A stretch of 64,000 bases of DNA from Rhizobium indicum (GTDB taxonomy: Bacteria > Pseudomonadota > Alphaproteobacteria > Rhizobiales > Rhizobiaceae). Shown one piece after another: positions 47,285 to 56,501 of this stretch (its first letter is position 1; every line of letters starts with the position of its first letter). The translations under genes and the position numbers were made by a program. The notes beneath the pieces are model-generated. The model did not search any database. It worked only from the letters and a program-made list of their open reading frames with translations, and was not told where the DNA came from. Location of the stretch: positions 3,133,501 through 3,197,500 of the forward strand of contig NZ_CP054021.1 of assembly GCF_005862305.2 (NCBI RefSeq), in the 5' to 3' direction.

Positions 47285-47694
47285 GCGAGGCGGGCCGGAA
47301 GATATTGCTGGTCGCCGCCTGTGCGCTGATCGATGCCGATGGGCGTATCCTGTTGGCACAGCGCCCCGAGGGAAAGTCGCTCGCCGGGCTCTGGGAGTTT
47401 CCCGGCGGCAAGGTCGAGCCGGGTGAGACGCCGGAGGAAACACTGGTGCGCGAGCTCGAGGAGGAGCTCGGCATCAACACCAAGATCGCCTGCCTCGCGC
47501 CGCTTACCTTTGCCAGCCACTCCTACGAGACCTTCCACCTTTTGATGCCGCTTTATATCTGCCGGCGCTATGAGGGCATTCCCCAGGGCCGCGAAGGCCA
47601 GGCGCTGAAATGGGTGCGTCCGCAGGCGCTGCGCGATTATCCGATGCCTCCGGCCGACGAGCCGCTCATCCCGATGTTGCAGGATTTACTTTAG
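47281..47694 (+). CDS. mutT: (Deoxy)nucleoside triphosphate pyrophosphohydrolase MutT
   Basis: 137 residues from the ATG at 47281, overlapping the GNAT stop (ATGA). The Nudix box is [24 protein letters not shown] (G-x5-E-x7-REU-x-EE-x-GU). The N-terminus [24 protein letters not shown] and the C-terminal [23 protein letters not shown] are typical of 8-oxo-dGTP diphosphatases, which clean oxidised dGTP from the nucleotide pool. It probably shares a message with argJ and the GNAT gene. Confidence 0.92.
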   Translation: MSEAGRKILLVAACALIDADGRILLAQRPEGKSLAGLWEFPGGKVEPGETPEETLVRELEEELGINTKIACLAPLTFASHSYETFHLLMPLYICRRYEGIPQGREGQALKWVRPQALRDYPMPPADEPLIPMLQDLL

Positions 47695-47820
47695 CATTAT
47701 CTGATTATTATTGTGCCACACCATTTTCGGCTGTGGATATTAATGGATCGTTTAACACCTTCTGCCAAAGATCGGCCTCAATCAAGCATCTGGCGTGCGT
47801 GTATTAAAAGGCTTGACCTC

Positions 47821-48138
47821 ATGGACGATGATTTCTGGAAAGCTGTCCGGGAAAAGGAACGGGCCTCGTCTGCTTCGCGCAGGACGGGTGCGCTGAATAT
47901 CGCCCTCCTGTTCGGCACGGCGGTAGTCGCGCTGACGCTTATCCTGACGCCAATGCTTGCGGATTCCTCGAAGAAAAGCGTCTTTGCCAGTGCTCCGGCG
48001 GATTTCGATACGATCACGACGGGATCGATCCCCAAGAGTGAAAGCGGCAAGCGTTATACGATCCGCCGCAGCGTCCTCCAGGATACGCCCGGCTCGGTCT
48101 GCGTCGTCCAGGGCTATGGCGTCGGCGCCGGTTGCTGA
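47821..48138 (+). CDS. Hypothetical membrane-anchored protein upstream of Flp pilin
   Basis: 105 residues from the ATG at 47821 (MDDDFWKAVREKER). A charged N-terminus, one membrane segment (about residues 25-46, NIALLFGTAVVALTLILTPML), then a short exported tail with TGSIPKSESGKRYTIRR and two Cys (SVCVVQGYGVGAGC). No family recognised. It precedes the pilin gene by 74 bp on the same strand. The upstream 126-bp gap is unusually AT-rich and probably holds the promoter. Confidence 0.65.
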   Translation: MDDDFWKAVREKERASSASRRTGALNIALLFGTAVVALTLILTPMLADSSKKSVFASAPADFDTITTGSIPKSESGKRYTIRRSVLQDTPGSVCVVQGYGVGAGC

Positions 48139-48212
48139 AAAATGCCGGCCGTCGCCCGATGGTCGTGGAATTGGTCGTTTGCCGTCGGTTTCGCTCAGAG
48201 GGTCGCGAAATA

Positions 48213-48380
48213 ATGCGTATTTTGAAAGCATTTCTTGCAGATAACAGAGCTGCGACGGCAATTGAGTATGGCTTGATCGCCGCCCTCATTTGTGGCGCGC
48301 TCGTCTCCGGTCTCGGGGTCTTCACCGGCGCCTTGCAAGGCGTCTTCAACGTGATCAATAACAATATGACGGTGAATTGA
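48213..48380 (+). CDS. Flp/Fap family type IVb pilin
   Basis: 55 residues from the ATG at 48213 (MRILKAFLADNRAATAIEYG). A short leader is followed by the Flp motif TAIEYGLIAALICGAL with the conserved Glu-Tyr pair; the prepilin peptidase would cut before the hydrophobic segment. These pilins are assembled by tad/cpa machinery, but no cpa/tad gene is in the window, so this is an orphan pilin copy. Rhizobial genomes carry several such copies. Confidence 0.88.
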   Translation: MRILKAFLADNRAATAIEYGLIAALICGALVSGLGVFTGALQGVFNVINNNMTVN

Positions 48381-48395
48381 AGAAGCCGCCGGCCC

Positions 48396-49280
48396 TCACT
48401 GTTTGAGCTTGTGTTCGTCCACCTTCAGTGCATCGGCAAGGCGCGCCTTGGCCGAACCCGGCTTGAGCGGCTTTTGCTGGCTCTCGTGGGCAGCCCATCC
48501 CGAGACATAGATGATCGAGAAGGTGGCGCGGATACGTCCGTCGGGATCGGCATAACGTTCGCCGTAGATCTCCGCTGCGCGCAGGAAGAAGGCGCGCGTC
48601 AGTGGCATCCGGGCGCGGGCTGCAAGCGGATTGCTCATGCCCATCGCTCTCAGATCCCGCATCAGCGGAAAGAGCGAATCATAGCGCACCGTATAATTCT
48701 CCGCATCGATCACCGGCAACGTGAAGCCGGCGCGCTGCATGAGGCTACCGACATCGCGCACATCGGCGAAGGGAATGACACGCGGGCTTGCGCCACCTGT
48801 CATCTCGACCTCGGCGGTCAGCAGCACGTCGCGCAGTTCCTGTAACGTGCCGGCGCCGGGGATCGCGGCCAGGAAAAGGCCGTCCGGCTTCAGGGCGCGG
48901 CGGATCTGGATGAAGACACCCGGCGTATCGTTGGTCAGATGCAGGCTGAGCGGCGCAAGGATGAGATTGGCCGATTGCGGTTCGAGCGGCACGTCCTCGA
49001 GCGGCGCCTCGATCAAGATTTCGTCCGGCCCGGCATAGGCCTTCTCGCTTTCAACGCGGATCATCGTACCGATCTTGCCCGTTGCCAGCGCCGCCCGGGC
49101 GGCAGCACCGGTCGCGCCATGCAGTTCGACGGCGGTCCCGAAAGTCCGCTCGACCACGGAAAGCCTTTCGCCCATTTCCTCAGCGGCGATGTCGAGCAGG
49201 AAGGCGGCTTTCGGATCGTTGTTGGCAAGCGCGCGATGGCGATGTGCGGCGATCAGGGCTCTGTCGAAGATCGTTTCCAT
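48396..49280 (-). CDS. BioC/NDUFAF5-like methyltransferase-fold protein
   Basis: 294 residues from the ATG at 49280 (METIFDRALIAAHRHRAL). The fold is recognised by EEMGERLSVVERTFGTAVELHG (motif I degenerate), QSANLILAPLSLHLTNDTPGVFIQIRRALKPDG and the C-terminal PLMRDLRAMGMSNPL, a block shared with NDUFAF5 and BioC. Human NDUFAF5 hydroxylates an arginine in the NDUFS7 subunit of complex I. An equivalent role in NADH dehydrogenase assembly is likely here by homology but unproven. Divergent from comF. Confidence 0.82.
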   Translation of the reverse strand: METIFDRALIAAHRHRALANNDPKAAFLLDIAAEEMGERLSVVERTFGTAVELHGATGAAARAALATGKIGTMIRVESEKAYAGPDEILIEAPLEDVPLEPQSANLILAPLSLHLTNDTPGVFIQIRRALKPDGLFLAAIPGAGTLQELRDVLLTAEVEMTGGASPRVIPFADVRDVGSLMQRAGFTLPVIDAENYTVRYDSLFPLMRDLRAMGMSNPLAARARMPLTRAFFLRAAEIYGERYADPDGRIRATFSIIYVSGWAAHESQQKPLKPGSAKARLADALKVDEHKLKQ

Positions 49281-49357
49281 GGCGATGTCCTTAGTCCCGC
49301 GCCGCCCGTGCGGCAAGACGATTTTCCTTTCGTGGAGAACGCGCTAGTCTCTGCGGC

Positions 49358-50134
49358 ATGGGGCCAATCGAATTGAAAAGACCGGCAGAATTCTTGCGCA
49401 CGCATCTCTTGCGGCCGTTTTCGGCGCTTGCCGATTTTTTCTATCCGCCGGCCTGTTCCGTCTGCGGCATTTCGACCGGCGGCCATCGCGGGCTCTGCGC
49501 GAAATGCTGGTCCGGTATCCGCTTCATCGAGCGGCCCTATTGCGAGGTGCTCGGCATTCCCTTCTCGCATGATCTCGGCACCGGGATACTCAGCGCCGAG
49601 GCGATCGCCAACCCGCCGCCCTTCGACCGGCTGCGGTCGGCTGCGACCCACGACCATGCAGTCCGCGATCTCGTCCATGGGCTGAAATATCGCGATCGCA
49701 CCGATCTGGCGCCGATGATGGCAGCCTGGATGCTGCGTGCTTCCGACGGGACGGTCGAAAGCTGCGATGCGCTGATCCCGGTGCCGCTGCACCGTAGCCG
49801 TATGCTGGCGCGCAAGTTCAACCAGGCAGCCGAGCTGGCCCGCCATATGGCAAGGCTCTCGGGCAAGCCGCTGCTGGCCGCCACGCTTATGCGCGTCAAG
49901 CGCACCAGCCAGCAGGTCGGCCTTGGCGCCAAGGCGCGCGAAGACAATGTCAGGGGCGCTTTTGCGATCGCCAAGGGTAGCGAAAACGACATTTTCGGCA
50001 AGCGCATCGTCCTTATCGACGACGTCTATACAACAGGGGCGACGGTTGCCGCGGCAAGCCGGACGCTGCGCAAGGCGGGTGCGGCCGACATAACGGTTTT
50101 GACCTTTGCAAGGGCTCTCTCCGAGCCTATATGA
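49358..50134 (+). CDS. ComF family phosphoribosyltransferase-like protein
   Basis: 258 residues. An N-terminal zinc finger (CSVCGISTGGHRGLCAKCW) precedes a PRTase domain whose PRPP loop is VLIDDVYTTGATVAAASRTLRKAGA. ComF takes part in DNA uptake in naturally competent bacteria; in rhizobia its function is unsettled. First of a same-strand run comF, grxC, nitrilase, DUF1178. Confidence 0.9.
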   Translation: MGPIELKRPAEFLRTHLLRPFSALADFFYPPACSVCGISTGGHRGLCAKCWSGIRFIERPYCEVLGIPFSHDLGTGILSAEAIANPPPFDRLRSAATHDHAVRDLVHGLKYRDRTDLAPMMAAWMLRASDGTVESCDALIPVPLHRSRMLARKFNQAAELARHMARLSGKPLLAATLMRVKRTSQQVGLGAKAREDNVRGAFAIAKGSENDIFGKRIVLIDDVYTTGATVAAASRTLRKAGAADITVLTFARALSEPI

Positions 50135-50165
50135 CAGAAATACCCGGCATCGGTCTGGAGAGATT

Positions 50166-50423
50166 ATGGTACCCGTCACAATCTATACACGGCAGTTCTG
50201 CGGCTATTGCACCCGCGCCAAGTCCCTTCTCGAAGAAAAGGGTGTCGAATATGTCGAGCACGACGCGACCTTTTCGCCGGATCTTCGCCAGGAGATGATC
50301 GGCAAGTCGAACGGCCGTGCCACTTTTCCGCAGATCTTCATCGGCGCCGATCATGTCGGCGGTTGCGACGATCTCTTTGCGCTCGATCGGGCCGGCAAGC
50401 TCGACCCGATGCTGGCAGCCTGA
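50166..50423 (+). CDS. grxC: Glutaredoxin 3
   Basis: 85 residues from the ATG at 50166 (MVPVTIYTRQFCGYC). The dithiol active site is CGYC (C12, C15), with the glutathione-binding TFPQIFIGADHVGGCDDL containing the cis-Pro. It reduces protein disulfides and glutathionylated proteins with glutathione. It starts 31 bp after comF and ends 10 bp before the nitrilase, so it is inside the operon. Confidence 0.95.
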   Translation: MVPVTIYTRQFCGYCTRAKSLLEEKGVEYVEHDATFSPDLRQEMIGKSNGRATFPQIFIGADHVGGCDDLFALDRAGKLDPMLAA

Positions 50424-50433
50424 GGTAGAACCG

Positions 50434-51291
50434 ATGAGCTTCAAGGCCGCCGTCGTCCAGATGTGTTCCGGGGTCGATCCGGTGAAGAATGCCGCCGCCA
50501 TGGCGCGGCTGGTGCGCGAGGCCGCTGGCCAGGGCGCGACCTATGTACAGACGCCCGAGATGACCGGCATGCTGCAGCGCGACCGTGCGGCCGCACGCGC
50601 CGTGCTCGCCGACGAGGCGCATGACATTATCGTCAAGACCGGCTCAGAGCTCGCCAGGGAACTCGGCATCCACATGCATGTCGGTTCGACGGCGATCGCC
50701 CTTGCCGACGGCAAGATCGCCAATCGCGGCTTCCTCTTCGGTCCCGACGGCAGGATCCTCAATCGTTACGACAAGATTCATATGTTCGATGTCGACCTCG
50801 ACAATGGCGAGAGCTGGCGTGAAAGTGCCGCCTATACAGCCGGCTCGGAGGCCCGCGTCCTGTCGCTGCCCTTTGCCGAAATGGGCTTTGCGATCTGCTA
50901 TGACGTGCGGTTTCCCGCACTCTTTCGCGCCCAGGCGGTTGCCGGCGCCGAGGTGATGACTGTTCCTGCCGCCTTCACCAAGCAGACCGGCGAGGCGCAT
51001 TGGGAGATCCTGCTCAGGGCACGCGCGATCGAGAACGGTGTCTTCGTCATCGCCGCCGCGCAGGCCGGCCGGCATGAGGATGGGCGCGAGACCTTCGGCC
51101 ATTCGATGATCGTCGATCCCTGGGGCATGGTGCTGGCGTCGGCCGGCGCCACCGGTGAGGCGGTTATCGTCGCCGAGATCGATCCCACCGCGGTCAAGGC
51201 CGCGCATGACAAGATCCCGAACCTGAGGAATGGCCGGGAATTCTCGGTCGAGAAGATTGCGGGGGCAGTCGCCGGAGGCGTCGCCGCTTGA
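50434..51291 (+). CDS. Carbon-nitrogen hydrolase (Nit1-type, nitrilase superfamily)
   Basis: 285 residues from the ATG at 50434 (MSFKAAVVQMCSGVD). The catalytic triad is E42 (TPEMTG), K114 (RYDKIHMFDV) and C155 (GFAICYDVRFP). It groups with Nit1/deaminated glutathione amidases, which repair dGSH formed by transaminase errors; that fits the glutaredoxin next to it. It is not a true nitrilase by motif. The stop overlaps the DUF1178 start by four bases. Confidence 0.9.
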   Translation: MSFKAAVVQMCSGVDPVKNAAAMARLVREAAGQGATYVQTPEMTGMLQRDRAAARAVLADEAHDIIVKTGSELARELGIHMHVGSTAIALADGKIANRGFLFGPDGRILNRYDKIHMFDVDLDNGESWRESAAYTAGSEARVLSLPFAEMGFAICYDVRFPALFRAQAVAGAEVMTVPAAFTKQTGEAHWEILLRARAIENGVFVIAAAQAGRHEDGRETFGHSMIVDPWGMVLASAGATGEAVIVAEIDPTAVKAAHDKIPNLRNGREFSVEKIAGAVAGGVAA

Positions 51292-51716
51292 TCCGCTATT
51301 CCCTCACCTGTGACAATGCCCATGAATTCGAAGGTTGGTTTTCGGAAAGCGCCGATTTTGATCGTCAGATCGAAACCGGTTTTCTGACCTGCCCGGTCTG
51401 TCATTCCGCCGCCATTTCGAAGCTGTTGATGGCGCCTTCGGTGTCGACCGCGCGGAAGAAGGACGAGAGGCAGACGCTGGCGATGAATGCCATGCGTCAG
51501 GAGGCCCTGCAAAAGCTCAAAGAAGCCGTCGCTGCGGTCAAGGCCAATTCCGAGGACGTCGGCACGCAGTTTCCCGAGGAAGCCCGCAAGATCCATTACG
51601 GCGAGGCGGATGCCCGCGGCATCATCGGCCAGGCGACGGTCGACGAGGCGCAGGCGCTCTTGGAAGAGGGCATCGAGATCGCAGCCATTCCCGTCTTGCC
51701 GGAAGACGTGAACTGA
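51288..51716 (+). CDS. DUF1178 family protein
   Basis: 142 residues from a TTG at 51288 overlapping the nitrilase stop (TTGA; reads MIRYSLTCDNAHEFEGWF). Members have an N-terminal Cys motif (here C8 and CPVCHS) that may bind zinc, a low-complexity middle and a conserved C-terminal stretch IHYGEADARGIIGQATVDEAQALLEEGIEIA. The function is unknown. The grxC, nitrilase and DUF1178 order is common in alphaproteobacteria. Confidence 0.88.
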   Translation: MIRYSLTCDNAHEFEGWFSESADFDRQIETGFLTCPVCHSAAISKLLMAPSVSTARKKDERQTLAMNAMRQEALQKLKEAVAAVKANSEDVGTQFPEEARKIHYGEADARGIIGQATVDEAQALLEEGIEIAAIPVLPEDVN

Positions 51717-51796
51717 CATGAAGTTCACGCCGCTTGCTGTCCATGATTTCAGCCTGCGTGTCGCGCTGAAAATAGCCGGCTTATTGATGGCGGGAG

Positions 51797-52543
51797 CTAT
51801 GCCGGCCGCTTCGCCAGCAGCATATAATTTACGTCCATATCCTTGGACAGGTTCCACTGGTTCGACAGCGGATTGAAGAAGACGCCGGTGCGGTCGGTGA
51901 TCTCAAGGCCGCTTGCCACCAGCGGCTTTTCCAGCTCTTCCGGGCGTACCAGCTTTTCATACTGATGCGTTCCGCGCGGCAGCCAGCGCAGAATGTTCTC
52001 GGCGGCGAAGATGGCAAGCGCTGCCGCCTTCATCGTTCGGTTGATGGTGGCAACGAAGATCAGGCCGCCGGGGCGGACCATTTTTGCGCAGGTCGTCATG
52101 AAGAATTCGACATCGGCGACGTGCTCCACCACTTCCATATTCAAGACGATATCGAAGGTCTCGCCAGCCTCAGCGAGCTCTTCGGCGGTGACGGCGCGAT
52201 AGTTGACCGAAACGCCGGAGGCCTTGGCATGGGTGGAGGCGATGCCAATATTCTTCTCGGACGGATCGGCGCCGACGACCGAGGCGCCCATGCGGGCGAC
52301 AGGTTCGGACAACAGACCGCCGCCGCAGCCGATATCCAGCACGCGCAGACCCTCCAGCGGGCGTGCGCTTTTTGGATCACGGCTGAAATTCTCGCAGGCC
52401 TTGTCGCGGATATAGGCGAGCCGGACGGGATTGAACTTGTGCAGTGGTTTGAACTTGCCGGTCGGGCTCCACCATTCCGCCGCCATCGCCGAGAAGCGGT
52501 CCACTTCGCCCTGGTCGATCGTGCTTTTGGCGCCTTCCGTCAT
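51797..52543 (-). CDS. ubiG: Bifunctional 2-polyprenyl-6-hydroxyphenol / 3-demethylubiquinol 3-O-methyltransferase
   Basis: 248 residues from the ATG at 52543 ([17 protein letters not shown]). The N-terminus [31 protein letters not shown] is diagnostic of UbiG. SAM motif I is [19 protein letters not shown], followed by [11 protein letters not shown] and [14 protein letters not shown] [15 protein letters not shown]. It performs both O-methylations of ubiquinone synthesis at the inner membrane. Convergent with the DUF1178 gene 80 bp away. Confidence 0.96.
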   Translation of the reverse strand: MTEGAKSTIDQGEVDRFSAMAAEWWSPTGKFKPLHKFNPVRLAYIRDKACENFSRDPKSARPLEGLRVLDIGCGGGLLSEPVARMGASVVGADPSEKNIGIASTHAKASGVSVNYRAVTAEELAEAGETFDIVLNMEVVEHVADVEFFMTTCAKMVRPGGLIFVATINRTMKAAALAIFAAENILRWLPRGTHQYEKLVRPEELEKPLVASGLEITDRTGVFFNPLSNQWNLSKDMDVNYMLLAKRPA

Positions 52544-52841
52544 CGTCCACTCCTTCATTCGTGACATGTGAAGTCGGATGATCGGGGGCATAAGTCAAGG
52601 GGCGCGGATCAGGGGATTGGCGAGTGCGGAACCGCTCACCAATAGCTTTTGTCGCGTGCGCTTGCCTCCCCTCGCCAAACTCGCTAAGAGACGCCGCAAC
52701 TTGGGGCCTTTGGGGCCTGGGCTTTTAGAGCGGTTCCAGAAGTTGGGAATCCGGCTCTCTGGCCCAAGCGGTCTGCCCCAGAGCTTTCGTGATGCCGGGT
52801 CCGGTTTTCCGCTTTCCCGGCGCCAGTCGTGGTAGAGGCAT

Positions 52842-54116
52842 ATGGCACGCATCGTAATGAAATTCGGCGGCACGTCCGTCGCTGACCTGGACCGCATCAA
52901 GAATGTTGCCCGCCACGTAAAACGCGAAGTCGATGCCGGGCACGAGGTGGCGGTGGTCGTCTCGGCCATGTCCGGCAAGACCAATGAACTGGTCGGCTGG
53001 GTCCAGGGCACGCCGAAGGTGATCGGCGCCAATTCTCCATTTTACGATGCGCGGGAATATGATGCGGTGGTCGCCTCCGGCGAGCAGGTGACCTCGGGGC
53101 TGCTGGCAATCGCATTGCAGGCGATGGATATCAATGCGCGTTCCTGGCAGGGATGGCAGATCCCGATCCGCACCGACAATGCGCATGGCGCGGCACGGAT
53201 CATGGAGATTGACGGCTCAGACATCGTCAAGCGGATGGGCGAGGGGCAGGTCGCCGTCATCTCCGGCTTCCAGGGGCTGGGACCCGACAACCGGATCGCG
53301 ACGCTCGGACGCGGCGGATCGGACACTTCAGCCGTCGCAATCGCGGCAGCTGTCAAGGCGGATCGCTGCGATATCTATACTGATGTCGACGGCGTCTACA
53401 CGACCGACCCGCGCATCGTGCCGAAGGCGCGCAGGCTGAAGAAGATCGCCTTCGAGGAAATGCTGGAAATGGCCTCGCTCGGCGCCAAGGTACTGCAGGT
53501 GCGCTCGGTCGAGCTTGCCATGGTACACAAGGTGCGCACCTTCGTGCGCTCATCATTCGAAGATCCCGATGCTCCGGGCATGGGCGATCTGCTGAACCCG
53601 CCCGGAACGCTGATTTGTGACGAGGATGAAATCGTGGAACAGGAAGTAGTCACCGGCATCGCCTATGCCAAGGATGAGGCTCAGATCTCGCTTCGCCGTC
53701 TTGCCGATCGGCCGGGCGTCTCCGCGGCGATCTTCGGGCCGCTCGCCGAATCCCATATTAATGTCGACATGATCGTCCAGAATATTTCCGAGGACGGGTC
53801 GAAGACAGACATGACCTTCACCGTGCCGTCAGGCGACGTCGAGAAGGCGATCAAGGTGCTCGGCGACCATAAGGAGAAGATCGGCTACGACGTCGTGCAG
53901 AACGAATCGGGGCTGGTGAAAGTATCGGTCATCGGCATCGGCATGCGCAGCCACGCGGGCGTTGCCGCTACCGCATTTCGTGCACTTGCCGAAAAAGGCA
54001 TCAACATCAAGGCGATCACCACCTCCGAGATCAAGATTTCCATCCTGATCGACGGTCCCTATGCAGAACTCGCTGTCAGGACTTTGCATTCCTGCTACGG
54101 TCTGGATAAGAATTGA
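52842..54116 (+). CDS. lysC: Aspartokinase
   Basis: 424 residues. The kinase domain starts MARIVMKFGGTSVADLDRI, with LGRGGSDTSAVAIAAAVKADRCDIYTDVDGV. Two C-terminal ACT domains (around LRRLADRPGVSAAIFGPLAESHINVDMIVQ and VSVIGIGMRSHAGVAATAFRALAEKG) give feedback control by lysine and/or threonine. It phosphorylates aspartate as the first step to Lys, Met, Thr and diaminopimelate; lysA of the same branch is at 15 kb. It is followed by ptsP on the same strand. The 298-bp gap before it (52544-52841) shows no clear feature. Confidence 0.97.
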   Translation: MARIVMKFGGTSVADLDRIKNVARHVKREVDAGHEVAVVVSAMSGKTNELVGWVQGTPKVIGANSPFYDAREYDAVVASGEQVTSGLLAIALQAMDINARSWQGWQIPIRTDNAHGAARIMEIDGSDIVKRMGEGQVAVISGFQGLGPDNRIATLGRGGSDTSAVAIAAAVKADRCDIYTDVDGVYTTDPRIVPKARRLKKIAFEEMLEMASLGAKVLQVRSVELAMVHKVRTFVRSSFEDPDAPGMGDLLNPPGTLICDEDEIVEQEVVTGIAYAKDEAQISLRRLADRPGVSAAIFGPLAESHINVDMIVQNISEDGSKTDMTFTVPSGDVEKAIKVLGDHKEKIGYDVVQNESGLVKVSVIGIGMRSHAGVAATAFRALAEKGINIKAITTSEIKISILIDGPYAELAVRTLHSCYGLDKN

Positions 54117-54118
54117 TT

Positions 54119-54171
54119 CCCAGCGGGCGGCCTGCCCCTTCAGGTTGAGGAGATGAGGCCGGCCCGCCGGG
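54119..54171 (+). other. Structured spacer between lysC and ptsP
   Basis: CCCAGCGGGC (54119-54128) can pair with GCCCGCCGGG (54162-54171) at 9 of 10 positions. There is no T-run after the stem, so it may stabilise or attenuate the message rather than end it. Confidence 0.35.
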
Positions 54172-54204
54172 ACTAAGTGCGTTGTTTCGGGAGCTTGAGA
54201 CGCC

Positions 54205-56472
54205 ATGAGAGACCTTTCCGGCGGTCCGCGCGTGCTGCTCAGGCGGCTGCGCGAGTTGATGGCGGAGCCGCTGGAGCCGCAGGATCGTCTTGACCGGATC
54301 GTCCGCCAGATCGCCGGCAACATGGTGGCGGAGGTTTGCTCCGTCTATGTGCTGCGCGCCGACGGCGTCCTCGAACTCTACGCGACCGAAGGCCTCAACC
54401 GCGAGGCCGTGCATCTGGCGCAATTGAAGATGGGGCAGGGCCTGGTCGGCACCATCGCGGCCTCGGCCCAGCCGTTGAACCTTTCCGACGCGCAGTCGCA
54501 TCCTGCGTTCCGCTACCTGCCGGAAACGGGTGAAGAAATCTACCATTCCTTCCTCGGCGTGCCGATCCTCAGGACCGGGCGCTCGCTTGGCGTTCTCGTC
54601 GTGCAGAACAAGGCAAGCCGCAACTATCGCGAGGAAGAGCTAGAAGCGCTCGAGACGACGGCGATGGTGCTGGCAGAGATGATCGCCACCGGTGAGCTCA
54701 AGAAGATCACCAAGCCGGGCCTCGAACTCGACCTGACGCGTTCGGTCACCGTCGACGGCGATACTTATAATGACGGCATCGGCCTCGGTTACGTCGTGCT
54801 GCACGAGCCGCGCATCGTCGTCACCAATCTGCTGAACGAGGATGCCGAGAAGGAAATCCGGCGGCTGGCCGAAGCCATGGGCTCGCTCAGGATCTCGATC
54901 GACGATATGCTGTCGCGCCGTGACGTCTCGATGGAAGGCGAACATCGCGAGGTGCTCGAAACCTATCGCATGTTCGCCCATGACCAGGGCTGGGTGCGCA
55001 AGCTCGAGGAGGCGATCCGCAACGGCCTGACGGCGGAAGCAGCAGTCGAGAAGGTGCAAAGCGACACCAAGGCGCGGATGATGCGGTTGACCGACCCTTA
55101 TCTGCGCGAACGCATGCATGATTTCGAGGATCTGGCGAATCGGCTGCTCAGACAGTTGACCGGTTATACCGGCCGGACGACCGGCGAAGGTTTCCCCAGC
55201 GATGCGATCATCCTGGCGCGCGCCATGGGAGCAGCCGAACTGCTCGATTATCCGCGTTCCAATGTCCGCGGGCTAGTGCTGGAAGAAGGGGCGGTAACGA
55301 GCCATGTGGTGATCGTCGCGCGCGCCATGGGCATTCCGGTCATCGGTCAGGCAGCGGGCGTGGTGGCGCTCGCCGAGAACGGCGATGCGGTGATCATCGA
55401 CGCCGACGAGGGACATGTGCATCTGCGGCCGATGGCCGATCACCGGCGTTCCTACGAGGAAAAGGTTCGCTTCCGCGCCAGGCGGCAGGAGCAGTTCCGG
55501 GCGCTGCGTGCCGTCGAGCCGGTGACCAAGGATGGGCAGCGGATCGCGCTGATGATGAATGCCGGCCTGCTGGTCGACCTGCCGCAGCTTTCGGAATCGG
55601 GCGCCGAGGGCATCGGCCTGTTCCGCACCGAGCTGCAGTTCATGATCGCCTCCACCATGCCGAAGGCGGAGGAGCAGGAGCAGTTCTATCGCAATGTGAT
55701 AAAGCAGGCGGCGGGCCGCACCGTCACCTTCCGTACGCTCGATATCGGCGGCGACAAGGTGGTGCCCTATTTCCGCGGCCATGAGGAAGAAAATCCCGCA
55801 CTTGGCTGGCGCGCCATCCGGCTGTCGCTCGACCGGCCGGGATTGTTGCGCACCCAGTTGCGCGCCCTGCTGAAGGCATCGGCCGACACCGAGCTGAAGC
55901 TGATGGTGCCGATGGTGACCGAGGTTTCCGAGCTGAAGATGGTGCGTGAGCTCTTGCAGAAGGAAGTGCAGCATCTGTCGCGCTTCGGCCACGGGCTGCC
56001 GCGCAAGCTGCAATTCGGCGCGATGCTGGAGGTGCCGGCACTGCTTTGGCAGCTCGACGAGCTGATGGAGGCGGTCGATTTCGTCTCGGTCGGTTCGAAC
56101 GATCTCTTCCAGTTCTCGATGGCGGTCGATCGCGGCAATGCGCGGGTCTCGGACCGCTTCGATCCGCTCGGCAAGCCGTTCTTGCGCATCCTGCGCGATA
56201 TCGTGCGGGGGGCGGAGCGGAACAAGACGCCGGTGACGCTCTGTGGCGAGCTCGCCAGCAAACCGATCTCGGCGATGGCGCTGCTCGGTATCGGCTTCCG
56301 CTCGATCTCGATGTCGCCGGCCTCGATCGGACCGGTGAAGGCGATGCTGCTCGGGCTCGACGTCGGGGCGCTGACGAAGGCGATGGATGAGGTGCTGGAC
56401 GATCACCACGCCTTGATGCCGATGCGCGAAGTGCTTGCCCGCTTCGCCGAGAGCCACAATATTCCCCTTTAG
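54205..56472 (+). CDS. ptsP: Phosphoenolpyruvate-protein phosphotransferase, PTS-Ntr (EI-Ntr)
   Basis: 755 residues. An N-terminal GAF domain (about 18-165) is the mark of PtsP, separating it from sugar-PTS PtsI. The phosphorylated histidine is H367 in EGAVTSHVVIVARAMGIPV. The C-terminal PEP-binding barrel contains LFRTELQFM, RTLDIGGDKVVPYF, SVGSNDLFQFSMAVDR and LCGELASKP. It starts the phosphate chain to NPr and EIIA-Ntr that signals nitrogen and potassium status in rhizobia; glutamine binding to GAF is known for E. coli PtsP. Confidence 0.96.
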   Translation: MRDLSGGPRVLLRRLRELMAEPLEPQDRLDRIVRQIAGNMVAEVCSVYVLRADGVLELYATEGLNREAVHLAQLKMGQGLVGTIAASAQPLNLSDAQSHPAFRYLPETGEEIYHSFLGVPILRTGRSLGVLVVQNKASRNYREEELEALETTAMVLAEMIATGELKKITKPGLELDLTRSVTVDGDTYNDGIGLGYVVLHEPRIVVTNLLNEDAEKEIRRLAEAMGSLRISIDDMLSRRDVSMEGEHREVLETYRMFAHDQGWVRKLEEAIRNGLTAEAAVEKVQSDTKARMMRLTDPYLRERMHDFEDLANRLLRQLTGYTGRTTGEGFPSDAIILARAMGAAELLDYPRSNVRGLVLEEGAVTSHVVIVARAMGIPVIGQAAGVVALAENGDAVIIDADEGHVHLRPMADHRRSYEEKVRFRARRQEQFRALRAVEPVTKDGQRIALMMNAGLLVDLPQLSESGAEGIGLFRTELQFMIASTMPKAEEQEQFYRNVIKQAAGRTVTFRTLDIGGDKVVPYFRGHEEENPALGWRAIRLSLDRPGLLRTQLRALLKASADTELKLMVPMVTEVSELKMVRELLQKEVQHLSRFGHGLPRKLQFGAMLEVPALLWQLDELMEAVDFVSVGSNDLFQFSMAVDRGNARVSDRFDPLGKPFLRILRDIVRGAERNKTPVTLCGELASKPISAMALLGIGFRSISMSPASIGPVKAMLLGLDVGALTKAMDEVLDDHHALMPMREVLARFAESHNIPL

Positions 56473-56501
56473 ACAGAGATTAAGAAGAATCGGAGTGAAG
56501 G

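Noticed and set aside
51718..51876. A 52-codon frame starting just after the DUF1178 stop, with a possible signal-like stretch
   Set aside because: It runs into the antisense of ubiG over half its length and has no recognisable product or ribosome-binding site.
52592..52841. Possible family-1 repeat in the ubiG-lysC gap
   Set aside because: Short stretches (AGAGCGGTTCC, GGAATCCGGCTCT) recall the repeat families but ends and core do not match well enough to call.
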